From assembly GCF_000017405.1 (NCBI RefSeq), contig NC_009667.1, positions 2,156,001-2,220,000 of the forward strand: a stretch of 64,000 bases of DNA, written 5' to 3'. The position numbers were made by a program, and so were the translations under genes. Origin of the DNA: Brucella anthropi ATCC 49188. Its GTDB lineage: Bacteria; Pseudomonadota; Alphaproteobacteria; Rhizobiales; Rhizobiaceae. Position 1 is the first letter of the stretch; the number at the start of each line of letters is the position of its first letter. Below are positions 29,625 through 39,183 of this stretch, one piece after another. Below the pieces are notes generated by a model that was not told the origin of the DNA, ran no database searches, and saw nothing but the letters and a program-made list of their open reading frames with translations.

Positions 29625-29640
29625 GCATGAAGTGTGCCAG
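29625..29640 (-). promoter_or_regulatory. Sigma-54-like promoter of glnBA
   Basis: The minus strand reads CTGGCAC-ACTTC-ATGC, matching the sigma-54 consensus TGGCAC-N5-TTGC except for one base and keeping the essential GG-N10-GC spacing. The predicted transcript start near 29613 gives a leader of about 50 bases before the glnB ATG. NtrC-dependent transcription of glnBA is established in related bacteria. Confidence 0.65.
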
Positions 29641-29691
29641 TTTGAAGTCTGTATAAAAAACTTCTTCGATTTCGTTCATCCGCAGGCAGAG

Positions 29692-29762
29692 TGGCACTAT
29701 TCATGACGCTTGTGCAAGCGGGACTCTCATGACGGGTATGAAATAGGCACTATCATTCCGGT
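29692..29762. repeat. Three imperfect repeats of GGCACTATCATGACGG type
   Basis: GGCACTATTCATGACG (29693), GGGACTCTCATGACGG (29720) and GGCACTATCATTCCGG (29746) recur at 27- and 26-base intervals between glnB and nnrDE. They lie about 55-120 bases upstream of the sigma-54-like promoter, where an enhancer would be expected, and also upstream of nnrDE. Nearby, CGCTTG-TG-CAAGCG (about 29707-29720) and GCAAGCTTGC (29802-29811) are palindromes. The binding protein is unknown. Confidence 0.45.
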
Positions 29763-29869
29763 TTATCTGTCTAAAAATTAGTCATTATGCATCAAAAGAG
29801 GGCAAGCTTGCATAAAGTCCGGTGCCGCGTATTTAATCACAATGAGACCCCGTATTGAGAAGGTACGCG

Positions 29870-31372
29870 ATGTACGAGTTGCTGACCCCGCAGGAAATGG
29901 CAGAAGCGGATCGCCAGACGATCGAGACCGGTATCAAGGATGGTTTCTCACTGATGCTTGCTGCAGGCCGGGCCGTCGCAGAGGTTGCACAGCGGATGTT
30001 TCCTCGCAATGCTCCAGTTGCTGTTCTTTGCGGGCCTGGCAACAATGGTGGCGACGGCTACATCGCGGCGCAGTTTCTCCTGGAAGCGGGTTTGGAAGTC
30101 GTGTGCTTCGCATCCGCTCCCCCGAGGAAAGGCTCCGATGCCATGCGTGCGTCGTTGTTCTACAAGGGGCCTGTCTCGAACTTCGGTGAATTTTCGGTTG
30201 CGAGTTTCGGCGGCGTAATCGATGCATTATTCGGCGCTGGCCTCGCTCGCGATGTTCACGGAGCCGAAGCCATCGCGATTGATGCTGTGAACACTTCTGA
30301 TGTGCCGGTTGTGGCGGTTGATTTACCTAGCGGCATATCCGGTGAAAGCGGTCATATCCTCGGAACGGCGATCCGTGCACGAGCAACAGTTACGTTCTTT
30401 CGCAAGAAACCCGGCCATTTGCTACAACCGGGAAGGGCGCATTGCGGTGTTCTCCATGTGGCGGATATAGGCATTCCGGATCACATACTTACTGCGATCG
30501 AACCGCATGCATTCGAGAATGCTCCAGACCTTTGGGCAAGCGCCCTGCCAGTATCTGGCATTGAGGCTCATAAGTATAGTCGCGGCCATGCAGCCGTGTT
30601 TTCCGGCGGCGTTCATTCTACAGGTGCCGCACGCTTATCAGCCCTCGCTGCGGCCCGTAGTGGGGCGGGTGCGGTAACGCTTCTGTCTCCGCCCGATGCT
30701 ATGACGGTCAATGCCACGCATCTGACCAGTATCATGGTCCGTGAGACCCGTGGTTTGAGGGATATTCGACAGTTTTTTGCCGAACGTAAGGTCGCATCAG
30801 CTGTCCTTGGTCCGGGTTATGGAAATCCCGTTTTGGCGCGTGAATATGCCCTGTTTCTAGCAAGTGACGAATCAGCGGGCTTTCATGGTTTGGTTCTTGA
30901 TGCCGACGGGATTACGGCCTTTGAGCAGAATCCAGCTGAGCTTTTCGATAAGCGACAGGGCATAAAGACTGCTCTTGTGCTTACACCACATGAGGGAGAG
31001 TTCCGGCGGCTTTTTCCAGATATAGCAAAGAGTTCGACATCAAAGATCGAAAAGGCTCGCGAGGCTGCAAGGCGTGCTAACGCAGTCCTTATATATAAAG
31101 GTCCCGATACCGTGATCGCAGAACCGGGTGGTCTGGCAGTGGTCAATGCCAATGGAACCCCGCTGCTCGCCACTGCAGGATCAGGCGATGTCTTGACGGG
31201 AATTGTGTGCGGCCTGCTTGCTCAAAGGATGCCCGCATTTGCAGCGGCGTGTGCTTCCGTGTGGATGCATGCGGACGCCGCGCGACGCTTTGGCCATGGA
31301 CTTATTGCGGAAGATTTGCCTGCTCAGATACCTGCTGCCCTGTCGGCATTGGTGCGATCCTCTCGCAATTAA
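29870..31372 (+). CDS. nnrDE: Bifunctional NAD(P)H-hydrate epimerase/dehydratase
   Basis: Repair enzyme of 500 residues that turns hydrated NADH/NADPH back to the normal cofactor. The N-terminal epimerase domain has VLCGPGNNGGDGYIAAQFL and VVAVDLPSGISGESG; the C-terminal ADP/ATP-dependent dehydratase has LVLTPHEGEFRRLFPD and the signature TAGSGDVLTGIVCGLL. ATG 29870 is preceded by GAGAAGG; the frame reaches five codons further up with no support. The stop region overlaps the convergent small gene by four bases. Confidence 0.95.
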   Translation: MYELLTPQEMAEADRQTIETGIKDGFSLMLAAGRAVAEVAQRMFPRNAPVAVLCGPGNNGGDGYIAAQFLLEAGLEVVCFASAPPRKGSDAMRASLFYKGPVSNFGEFSVASFGGVIDALFGAGLARDVHGAEAIAIDAVNTSDVPVVAVDLPSGISGESGHILGTAIRARATVTFFRKKPGHLLQPGRAHCGVLHVADIGIPDHILTAIEPHAFENAPDLWASALPVSGIEAHKYSRGHAAVFSGGVHSTGAARLSALAAARSGAGAVTLLSPPDAMTVNATHLTSIMVRETRGLRDIRQFFAERKVASAVLGPGYGNPVLAREYALFLASDESAGFHGLVLDADGITAFEQNPAELFDKRQGIKTALVLTPHEGEFRRLFPDIAKSSTSKIEKAREAARRANAVLIYKGPDTVIAEPGGLAVVNANGTPLLATAGSGDVLTGIVCGLLAQRMPAFAAACASVWMHADAARRFGHGLIAEDLPAQIPAALSALVRSSRN

Positions 31373-31629
31373 CGACCGGACGTCCGGCTGTTCTTGGTGC
31401 CGACATCAATCGTGATGCTTCCAGAGACCGAAACGTCAGTATTACCGACACGAAAATTTTTCCAGTTACCGCTTGGTGCCTGTTCCGGTTCGGGAGCAGG
31501 CGGCGGGGCGGTCACAATGGGTTTTTGAGCCTGAACGCCGGGTAGTCCCGGCGATCCGTCGTTCGCAGACGCTGTTGATACCGTGGCTAAGAAAGCAAAG
31601 CAAAATATAAGAAAACGCTGCGTAATCAT
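31369..31629 (-). CDS. Small secreted Pro-rich protein
   Basis: Eighty-six residues with a signal peptide (RFLIFCFAFLATVSTASA), a proline-rich linker (VTAPPPAPEPEQAPSG) and a C-terminal part NFRVGNTDVSVSGSITIDVGT. No family recognised. It begins 14 bases after the gph stop on the same strand and overlaps the nnrDE end by four bases on the opposite strand. Probably periplasmic; function unknown. Confidence 0.65.
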   Translation of the reverse strand: MITQRFLIFCFAFLATVSTASANDGSPGLPGVQAQKPIVTAPPPAPEPEQAPSGNWKNFRVGNTDVSVSGSITIDVGTKNSRTSGR

Positions 31630-31643
31630 TTACCATTCTCCCT

Positions 31644-32345
31644 TTATACGGGATCGGTGACCGCATCGATGAGCTGTTCGGCCATTTCGAGGGTGAACTC
31701 GTCAAAATGCGAAATCACACGGCTTGGATCGTAATGCTGTACGGGAAGATCGGTATACCCAAAGTCGACGGCAACAACGGGGATGCCAGCAGCTTTTGCG
31801 GTGTCGATGTCTGTTCGGCTATCCCCGACCATGATTGCCCGTTCACGATTGCCACCAGCCCGTACGATGGTCTCGGTGAGATGGCGCGGATCAGGCTTGC
31901 GATAAGCAAATGTATCGGCTCCGCAGATTGCAGCAAATCGCTCGGCTTCACCCATGGAAGTCAGGAGTTTTACCGACAAAGCCTCGAATTTGTTCGTGCA
32001 AACTGCGAGCTCATAACCGCTTGCTGAGAAGCGGTCCATTGCTTCCAGAACGCCTGGGAAAAAGGTTGAATGTCCCGGCATGTGATCGGCATAATGTTCG
32101 CGGAATTCTTCCACGAGATTGTCAAGCTGTGCTTCGTCGGCCTGTTTCTTCTGCGCGGCGAAAGCACGCTCGATCATGACGCGCCCGCCTTGCCCTACGA
32201 ATCTGCGTAACGATTCACGATCCGCTGTTTTCAGGCCCGATATAGCGAGGCAGTGATTGAGACTGTCGAGAAGGTCTGGTGCTGTGTCGACAAGGGTTCC
32301 GTCGAGATCGAAAACGATGATGGGCTTGGGGTTGGCAGCAGACAT
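31644..32345 (-). CDS. gph: Phosphoglycolate phosphatase
   Basis: HAD phosphatase of 233 residues clearing 2-phosphoglycolate. [24 protein letters not shown] is the Gph-type motif I, followed by [16 protein letters not shown] in the cap, motif [21 protein letters not shown] and motif [20 protein letters not shown]. It is divergent from rpiA, with about 200 bases between them, and leads the small secreted protein gene. Confidence 0.9.
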   Translation of the reverse strand: MSAANPKPIIVFDLDGTLVDTAPDLLDSLNHCLAISGLKTADRESLRRFVGQGGRVMIERAFAAQKKQADEAQLDNLVEEFREHYADHMPGHSTFFPGVLEAMDRFSASGYELAVCTNKFEALSVKLLTSMGEAERFAAICGADTFAYRKPDPRHLTETIVRAGGNRERAIMVGDSRTDIDTAKAAGIPVVAVDFGYTDLPVQHYDPSRVISHFDEFTLEMAEQLIDAVTDPV

Positions 32346-32544
32346 TAGCTTCTCGTGTGTGAAATGGGGAATAAGGAAGTCCTATCTGATTGTCGACTTC
32401 GGCTCAACCTCGCGATCGGGATGCGCTCTAAAAACCGAAATTCTGCGTCATAGTTCGAATAGGCGCTTTGTTGTGCCGCGTCCGCATGCTAGAGGCGAGC
32501 CGGACCACAATGAGAATCCGCAGGGGAATATCGGGAATTCAAGT

Positions 32545-33243
32545 ATGGACGAAGCTCGCAAGCTGAAAATCGCAGCCGCCGCAGAAGCGCTCACGCACGT
32601 CAAGGACGGAATGCGTCTGGGGATTGGTACTGGTTCGACGGCCGAGGAATTCGTGCGCCTGCTTGCCGACAAGGTAAGCAACGGCTTCAAGATCATTGGA
32701 GTGCCTACTTCCGAACGCACCGCAAAACTTTGCAAGGAACTCGGGGTTCCGCTTACGACGCTCGATGAAACGCCTCATCTTGATCTTACCGTGGATGGTG
32801 CCGATGAAGTCGATACCAACCTTTCGCTCATCAAGGGCGGCGGTGGAGCGCTTCTTCGTGAAAAGATCGTGGCTGCGGCATCTGACGCAATGATCGTTAT
32901 TGCCGACAGTTCGAAGGTCGTCGAAACACTCGGGCGTTTTCCGCTGCCTGTGGAAGTCAATCGCTTCGGTCTTGGTGCTACCATGCGCGCGATTGAAGAA
33001 GCAGCTGCGAAGTGTGGTCTTGCAGGCCCGCTGGCACTGCGTTTAAAAGATGGCTCACCCTTCGTAACAGATGGTGGGCATTATATCGTGGATGCATCTT
33101 TTGGCCGCATTCCCGATCCAAAGACACTATCTGACGCTCTCTTCGCAATTCCAGGCGTTGTCGAGCACGGACTTTTCATCGGACTGGCGCGTGCGGCAGT
33201 GGTTGCCGGCAACGACGGCATCCGCACCATGAACCGGTCTTGA
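32545..33243 (+). CDS. rpiA: Ribose-5-phosphate isomerase A
   Basis: Pentose phosphate isomerase of 232 residues. [44 protein letters not shown] and the substrate loop [10 protein letters not shown] are the RpiA signatures. I use ATG 32545 ([14 protein letters not shown]) because family members start here; the upstream open frame from 32257 antisense to gph is a shadow. The ribosome site is weak. It is followed 25 bases later by the DUF2059 gene. Confidence 0.94.
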   Translation: MDEARKLKIAAAAEALTHVKDGMRLGIGTGSTAEEFVRLLADKVSNGFKIIGVPTSERTAKLCKELGVPLTTLDETPHLDLTVDGADEVDTNLSLIKGGGGALLREKIVAAASDAMIVIADSSKVVETLGRFPLPVEVNRFGLGATMRAIEEAAAKCGLAGPLALRLKDGSPFVTDGGHYIVDASFGRIPDPKTLSDALFAIPGVVEHGLFIGLARAAVVAGNDGIRTMNRS

Positions 33244-33268
33244 ACTGATTGAACGGAGTACTGACCTT

Positions 33269-33805
33269 ATGATCCCGGCAACTGGCTTTCGCCGTCTGAT
33301 TGCACCGTTTTCCGCGCTCGTACTGATGTCGGGCATTCATGCAGCTTCGGCACAGGAAATCACTGAAGCTCATCTGGAAGCTGCCCGTGCTGCTATTTCT
33401 GCGATTAGTGCTACTGAGCAGTTCGACGAAATTCTGCCGAACGCAGCGCGCTCCCTCAAGGGTGAACTGATCCAGAAGGATCCGAATCTGGAAGCCCTGA
33501 TCACGAAGACTGTCGATGACAAGGCTCTCGCTCTTGCTTCCCGCCGTGCGGATCTCGAAACCGAATCCGCTCGCGCCTATGCAAAAGCGTTTTCCGAAGA
33601 CGAACTCAAAGCCATAGCAGCATTCTATACGTCGCCTGCAGGCAAGAAGCTTCTGTCCGAAGGCCCGATTGTGACGCGTGAAGTCGTGAAAGCAGCAAAT
33701 ATCTGGCAGAATGGCATCGCCCGTGATCTGGCGACCGGCGTAGCTGAGGTTCTGGCGGCACAGGCTGGCGCTGCTGCAGCTCCGGCACAGCCTGCGCAGC
33801 AGTAA
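33269..33805 (+). CDS. DUF2059-family secreted protein
   Basis: A 178-residue protein with a signal peptide ending near HAASAQ, then an all-helical domain of the DUF2059 type: a helical pair with FDEILPNAARSLKGELIQKDP, and LKAIAAFYTSPAGKKLLSEGP, the family's most conserved run. The tail is Ala/Pro/Gln-rich. Periplasmic; function unknown. A terminator follows 24 bases after the stop, so it closes the rpiA operon. Confidence 0.82.
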   Translation: MIPATGFRRLIAPFSALVLMSGIHAASAQEITEAHLEAARAAISAISATEQFDEILPNAARSLKGELIQKDPNLEALITKTVDDKALALASRRADLETESARAYAKAFSEDELKAIAAFYTSPAGKKLLSEGPIVTREVVKAANIWQNGIARDLATGVAEVLAAQAGAAAAPAQPAQQ

Positions 33806-33828
33806 TTTTTGCGGTAACGAGGAATTTG

Positions 33829-33859
33829 AAAGCCCGGTCCCTTGGCCGGGCTTTTTCTT
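33829..33859 (+). terminator. Terminator after the rpiA operon
   Basis: AAAGCCCGG-TCCCTTGG-CCGGGCTTTTTC forms a stem of about eight pairs with a T tract, between the DUF2059 gene and gor. Confidence 0.88.
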
Positions 33860-33901
33860 TTGCTTACATAGCAGCCAACCTAATGTTTATTGGAGAATCC
33901 C

Positions 33902-35296
33902 ATGACCGGCTTCGACTATGATCTTTTTGTTATCGGCGGCGGTTCTGGCGGTGTTCGGGCAGCGCGTCTCGCTGGGGCCATGGGCAAAAAGGTCGGTCTT
34001 GCAGAAGAATATCGCATGGGCGGAACCTGCGTTATTCGCGGCTGCGTACCGAAGAAACTCTTCGTCTATGCTTCGCAGTTTCCTGAGCATTTCGAGGATG
34101 CAGCCGGCTATGGTTGGGATGTCGGCACATCGACGTTTGACTGGAAAAAGCTGATCGATGCCAAGGACAAAGAAATTGCCCGGCTTGAAGGGCTCTACAC
34201 CAAGGGCCTCCAGAATTCCGATGTCGAAATTTTTGCCAGCCGCGCCGAATTGATCGATGAACATACTGTTGAGCTGAAGGCAGACGGTCGTCGCGTTACC
34301 GCAGACCAGATATTGATTGCGACCGGCGGTCATCCGAGCATGCCCGAATCCATGCACGGACATGAATATTGCATCAGCTCCAACGAAGCGTTTCATCTCG
34401 CTGAGCTGCCGAAAGCGATTGCCATTGCGGGTGGCGGATATATCGCTGTTGAGTTCGCGAACATATTCCACGGCCTTGGCGTCGAAACGACACTCGTGTA
34501 TCGAGGCAAGGAAATCCTCTCCCGTTTCGACCCGGACTTGCGCCATCTTTTGCATGAAACCATGGAAGCAAAAGGTATCCGTATCATTTGCGAAGCGGTT
34601 TTCGAGAAAATCGAGAAGCAGTCCGACGGTAATCTGAAAATCGCGTTGAACAATGGCGATACATTGGAAGTCGGTCAGGCAATGATGGCGATCGGGCGCA
34701 AGGCCAACACGACGGGTCTTGGGCTGGAGAGAGTTGGCGTCAAGATGGATGAGCTTGGCGCGATTCCGGTCGATGATTATTCGCGTACCAATGTCGCGAA
34801 TATCTGGGCCGTGGGCGATGTTACGAACCGCGTCCAGCTGACACCAGTGGCAATTCACGAAGCCATGTGCTTTCTCGAAACGGCGTTCAAGGACAATCCG
34901 ACGAAGCCCGACCATGAATTGATTGCGACGGCGGTGTTCTCTCAGCCAGAAATTGGCACGGTCGGTTTGCCGGAAGATGAGGCTGCGAAGAAGTATCCGG
35001 AACTTGATGTTTACCGAGCGCTGTTCCGCCCTATGAAGAACACGCTTTCCGGCCGCAATGAGAAAATGCTGATGAAGCTCATCGTTGATGCCGCGAGCCG
35101 CAGAGTGGTCGGGGCCCATATCATGGGGCCAGATGCCGGTGAAATGGCTCAGCTTCTGGGTATTTCCCTCAAGGCTGGTGCGACCAAGGATGACTTCGAT
35201 CGCACGATGGCGGTTCATCCGACAGCGGCCGAAGAACTGGTCACTATGTACAAGCCGACCTATCGCGTCGTGAATGGTGAGAAAGTTGACGGCTAA
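33902..35296 (+). CDS. gor: Glutathione-disulfide reductase
   Basis: Flavoprotein disulfide reductase of 464 residues. FAD loop FVIGGGSGGVRAARLAG, redox disulfide in GGTCVIRGCVPKKLF, NADPH loop AGGGYIAVEFANIFHGLG followed by Arg residues (VYRGKEILSRFD), and C-terminal VHPTAAEELVTM with the catalytic His-Glu pair. ATG 33902 lies behind GGAG; TTG 33890 adds four residues. Keeps cytosolic glutathione reduced. Stands as its own unit after the terminator at 33829. Confidence 0.94.
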   Translation: MTGFDYDLFVIGGGSGGVRAARLAGAMGKKVGLAEEYRMGGTCVIRGCVPKKLFVYASQFPEHFEDAAGYGWDVGTSTFDWKKLIDAKDKEIARLEGLYTKGLQNSDVEIFASRAELIDEHTVELKADGRRVTADQILIATGGHPSMPESMHGHEYCISSNEAFHLAELPKAIAIAGGGYIAVEFANIFHGLGVETTLVYRGKEILSRFDPDLRHLLHETMEAKGIRIICEAVFEKIEKQSDGNLKIALNNGDTLEVGQAMMAIGRKANTTGLGLERVGVKMDELGAIPVDDYSRTNVANIWAVGDVTNRVQLTPVAIHEAMCFLETAFKDNPTKPDHELIATAVFSQPEIGTVGLPEDEAAKKYPELDVYRALFRPMKNTLSGRNEKMLMKLIVDAASRRVVGAHIMGPDAGEMAQLLGISLKAGATKDDFDRTMAVHPTAAEELVTMYKPTYRVVNGEKVDG

Positions 35297-35347
35297 CTCT
35301 TTCGCGACCGGTTTCTCCGGTTAACGATTATTGCTGGCATAAAGTCT

Positions 35348-35391
35348 CGGCCTGCATTATATCAGCGCGACCACGCAGGCCGGTTTTCCGG
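35348..35391 (+). promoter_or_regulatory. Two mutually exclusive hairpins in the leader of the DAHP synthase gene
   Basis: CGGCCTGC (35348-35355) pairs with GCAGGCCG (35375-35382), while CCGG-TTTT-CCGG (35380-35391) can form a second hairpin that uses the last bases of the first. The region lies 110-160 bases before the gene. I find no leader peptide with Phe, Tyr or Trp codons, so attenuation is only a possibility; it could simply be the gor terminator. Confidence 0.3.
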
Positions 35392-35504
35392 GGCAGACTG
35401 TCATCTTTGTCAGATGCGAGCTGTCCGTTAAAGGATTCCGGCATTCGTGTAAGGAGGATATAATCCGAGAGAAATCGAGCGGATAGAAGCAAACAGGTGC
35501 TCAA

Positions 35505-36884
35505 ATGACGAAGAACTGGACCCCGCATTCCTGGAGAAACAAACCGATCAAGCAAGTGCCGTTTTATCCGGACGCACAGGCTCTGAACGACGTTGAGGCT
35601 CGTCTTCGCACCTATCCGCCGCTGGTTTTTGCAGGTGAAGCACGCAAGCTCAAGCAGCAACTGGCTGAAGTGGCGGAAGGCAAGGCATTTCTGCTCCAGG
35701 GCGGCGATTGTGCTGAAAGTTTTGCTGAACATGGCGCGGATAACATCCGCGACTTTTTCCGCGTCTTTCTTCAGATGGCCGTTGTCCTCACATTCGGTGC
35801 GTCGAAGCCCGTCGTGAAGGTCGGTCGTATCGCCGGTCAGTTTGCCAAACCACGTTCATCGGACATGGAAACGCTGAATGGTGTGGAACTGCCGTCCTAC
35901 CGTGGTGACATCATCAACGGTATCGAGTTCGACGCGGCATCGCGCATTCCCGATCCGCAGCGTCAGGACATGGCATATCGCCAGTCGGCGGCTACGCTTA
36001 ACCTGCTGCGGGCATTCGCTCAGGGCGGTTACGCTAATCTGGAGAACGTTCACCAGTGGATGCTCGGCTTTGTCGGCAAGAGCCCGCAGGCAGAGCGCTA
36101 TGCAGCTTTGGCGCAGCGTATTTCCGAGACCATGAACTTCATGCGTGCAATCGGGATCACGGCTGACAGCAATCATTCGCTGCGTGAAACCGATTTCTAC
36201 ACCAGCCATGAAGCGCTGCTTCTTGGCTTTGAAGAAGCGCTGACTCGTGTGGACTCGACGTCCGGCGACTGGTACGGCACGTCCGGCCACATGATCTGGA
36301 TCGGTGATCGCACACGTCAGGCTGACCATGCGCATATCGAATACTGCCGTGGAATCAAGAATCCGCTCGGTCTCAAGTGTGGGCCGTCGCTGCAGCCGGA
36401 TGATCTCATCCGCCTTATCGATCTTCTGAATCCGGAAAACGAAGCAGGGCGTCTGACGTTGATTGCGCGCTTTGGCTACGACAAGGTTGGTGATCATCTG
36501 CCGCAGCTTATCCGTGCTGTCGAGAAGGAAGGTCGCAAGGTCGTATGGTCATGCGATCCTATGCACGGCAATACGATCACCGCCGGTGGCTACAAGACGC
36601 GTCCGTTCGACCGTATCCTCAAGGAAGTGGAGTCCTTCTTCGCGATCCATCGCGCTGAAGGATCGCATCCGGGAGGTATCCATGTCGAAATGACCGGCAA
36701 GAATGTGACGGAATGCACGGGCGGCGCGCGTGCGATCTCGGCAGAAGATCTGCACGATCGTTATCACACGCACTGCGATCCACGTCTCAACGCCGATCAG
36801 GCGCTGGAACTCGCGTTTTTGCTGGCCGAACTCCTCAAGAAGGAGCGCGATGCAGGTGCGGACAAGCAGGTTGCGAGTGCCTGA
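35505..36884 (+). CDS. Class II DAHP synthase (first step of the shikimate pathway)
   Basis: Condenses phosphoenolpyruvate and erythrose 4-phosphate. The 459 residues match the plant-like class II (AroA-II) family: [19 protein letters not shown] at the start, [67 protein letters not shown] and [18 protein letters not shown]. Metal-binding Cys, His, Glu and Asp residues are within these runs. Start supported by AGGTG five bases upstream. A terminator follows. Confidence 0.95.
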   Translation: MTKNWTPHSWRNKPIKQVPFYPDAQALNDVEARLRTYPPLVFAGEARKLKQQLAEVAEGKAFLLQGGDCAESFAEHGADNIRDFFRVFLQMAVVLTFGASKPVVKVGRIAGQFAKPRSSDMETLNGVELPSYRGDIINGIEFDAASRIPDPQRQDMAYRQSAATLNLLRAFAQGGYANLENVHQWMLGFVGKSPQAERYAALAQRISETMNFMRAIGITADSNHSLRETDFYTSHEALLLGFEEALTRVDSTSGDWYGTSGHMIWIGDRTRQADHAHIEYCRGIKNPLGLKCGPSLQPDDLIRLIDLLNPENEAGRLTLIARFGYDKVGDHLPQLIRAVEKEGRKVVWSCDPMHGNTITAGGYKTRPFDRILKEVESFFAIHRAEGSHPGGIHVEMTGKNVTECTGGARAISAEDLHDRYHTHCDPRLNADQALELAFLLAELLKKERDAGADKQVASA

Positions 36885-36907
36885 CCTGTTTCCAACATTC
36901 TAGAGCT

Positions 36908-36946
36908 TGCAGGGCGGAGGTTTCGATCTCCGCCCTGTTGCATTTC
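36908..36946 (+). terminator. Terminator after the DAHP synthase gene
   Basis: CAGGGCGGAG (36910-36919) and CTCCGCCCTG (36928-36937) form a perfect ten-pair stem with an eight-base loop, followed by TTGCATTT, about 25 bases after the stop codon. Confidence 0.8.
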
Positions 36947-37076
36947 GGGGAAACTCACCTATTGATTGCCTTGGAGCGGCATGTGTCTGAATGGATGCAT
37001 AAAGGACGCTTTATGCTTTCAGAAAATTGGCTCTGATTTTCGGGCCAAGCTGTAACCAATTTGATTGAGGGTAATG

Positions 37077-37427
37077 ATGCAGCGCATTTTCCTGGCCTTT
37101 CTTAATTCCATGCGAGCACTGAAGTACCTCGCAGGACATGAAAAGGCCGTCCAACAGGAGCTTGTGCTGTTTCTTCTGTCTCTGCCGGTGGCTTTTTTCC
37201 TTGCGCCGACATGGCTCGCTTTCCTCTTCATGACTGGCTCGATCCTGTTTCTCATCCTCGTGGAAGTGTTGAACACTGGTATCGAGGCAACGTGTGATGC
37301 CGTCTCGCGGGATTTTCATAAGGAAATTCAGATTGCAAAGGACTGCGGTTCTCTTGCTGTTCTGATTTCCATTGTGTTCGTCGTCGCGATCTGGGGTTAT
37401 ATCCTCGCCAATACCTATTTGGCCTGA
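37077..37427 (+). CDS. dgkA: Integral membrane diacylglycerol kinase
   Basis: Three-helix membrane enzyme of about 116 residues that rephosphorylates diacylglycerol to phosphatidic acid. Recognised by the N-terminal amphipathic helix, HEKAVQQELVLFLLSLPVAFFL, and the catalytic helix ILVEVLNTGIEATCDAV with the conserved Glu and Asn. ATG 37077 is six bases after GAGGG; ATG 37074 and TTG 37065 are alternatives. In alphaproteobacteria that make osmoregulated glucans with phosphoglycerol substituents it recycles the released diacylglycerol; ndvA in the window fits, though the link is inference. Confidence 0.9.
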   Translation: MQRIFLAFLNSMRALKYLAGHEKAVQQELVLFLLSLPVAFFLAPTWLAFLFMTGSILFLILVEVLNTGIEATCDAVSRDFHKEIQIAKDCGSLAVLISIVFVVAIWGYILANTYLA

Positions 37428-37519
37428 CAAACAGAGTGCTCTGTTGATCGCATCCGTTGCATTTGCTTGCCCAAGCGCGCTAAAGCTTGGGCATGTTTGC
37501 CTCTCATGAGAATCTTGCC

Positions 37520-39172
37520 ATGCTCCGTATTGCCGTTGCGCAGCTTAATCCCATCATGGGCGATATCGCCGGAAATCTGACCAAGGCACGCGCGGCACGC
37601 GCTGAGGCGGCCAGGATGAAGGCCGATCTCATTTTGTTTACAGAATTGTTCATCTCTGGTTATCCGCCGGAAGATCTGGTTCTGAAACCATCTTTTCTTG
37701 CTGCGTGTGAAAAGGCTGTTCGTGCGCTGGCGAGCGACACTGCCGACGGCGGACCAGGCGTCATTATCGGCACGCCGCTTAGCCGTGAAAGTGGTCTGCA
37801 CAACTCTATCGCGGTTCTGGATGGCGGCGAGATCATTGCCGAACGGTTCAAGGTCGATCTGCCCAACTATGGCGAGTTTGACGAGAAGCGCGTATTTCAG
37901 GCAGGCCCAATGCCGGGGCCAGTCAATTTCCGTGGTGTTCGCATCGGGATTCCAATCTGTGAAGACATTTGGGGCGAACTCGGTGTGGCGGAAACGCTGG
38001 CTGAGAGTGGCGCAGAGATTTTGCTCGTACCGAATGGTTCGCCTTATCACCGTGCGAAGATGGACCGGCGCCATCAGGTTGTCCTGAAGCAGGTGATCGA
38101 AACCGAGTTACCGATGGTCTATGCCAATCAGGTTGGCGGACAGGATGAACTGGTTTTCGATGGTGGATCGTTTGCATTCAACACTGACCGGTCGCTCTGT
38201 CTGCAATTGCCTCAGTTTGAGGAGCAGATCACGCTGACCGTTTGGCGCAGAGAGAATGACGGCTGGCGCTGTGAAGAAGGCGAAAAGGCTATTCTTCCTG
38301 AAGGGCTTGAAGCTGATTATTCCGCCTGCATGCTGGGCTTGCGGGATTATGTGAACAAGAACGGTTTCAAGGATGTGGTGCTCGGGCTTTCGGGCGGCAT
38401 CGATTCGGCAATCTGCGCGGCTCTCGGCGTCGATGCATTGGGTAAGGATCGGGTGCGCTGCATCATGCTCCCTTACCGCTATACATCTGATGAATCTCTG
38501 AAAGACGCGGCCGATTGTGCAAAAGCGCTCGGTGTTCGGTACGATATTGTTCCGATCTCTGCGCCAGTTGAAGGCTTTCTTGAAGCGCTGCATCCGCTGT
38601 TCGAAGGCACCGAGAGCGGCGTTACCGAAGAAAACCTGCAAAGCCGCGCACGCGGCACCATTCTGATGGCTGTTTCAAACAAGTTCGGTTCGATGGTTGT
38701 CACCACCGGCAACAAGTCTGAAATGTCGGTGGGCTATGCGACGCTTTATGGCGACATGAATGGCGGGTTCAATCCGATCAAAGACGTCTACAAGATGCAG
38801 GTCTATGCGATGTCGGAATGGCGCAACAGTCATGTTCCGAACGGTGCGCTTGGCCCATCGGGTGAAGTGATCCCGCACAACATCATCTCCAAGGCGCCGT
38901 CTGCTGAACTGCGTGAAAACCAGACGGATCAGGATAGTCTGCCGCCTTATCCGGTTCTGGACGATATTCTTGAATGCCTTGTCGAAAACGAAATGAGCAA
39001 CACCGAGATTGCTGAGCGCGGGCATCCGCTCGAAACCGTTCAACGGATCGAACATTTGCTCTATCTGGCTGAATACAAGCGCCGACAATCGGCGCCCGGT
39101 GTTAAAATTACCAAGAAGAATTTTGGACGCGATCGCCGCTACCCTATAACGAACCGCTTCCGCGACCGCTGA
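37520..39172 (+). CDS. nadE: Glutamine-dependent NAD+ synthetase
   Basis: Final step of NAD synthesis. The 550 residues have an N-terminal nitrilase-type glutaminase domain (about 1-250; [19 protein letters not shown] with the catalytic Glu, then Lys and the Cys in [10 protein letters not shown]) and a C-terminal synthetase domain with the P-loop [19 protein letters not shown] 37520 ([15 protein letters not shown]) matches homologues; the frame runs 11 codons further up without a ribosome site. gltX starts 11 bases downstream. Confidence 0.94.
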
Positions 39173-39183
39173 AAGACAATAAG

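Noticed and set aside
33887..35218. A 443-codon open frame antisense to gor
   Set aside because: Lies entirely within glutathione reductase; composition is that of a complement frame.
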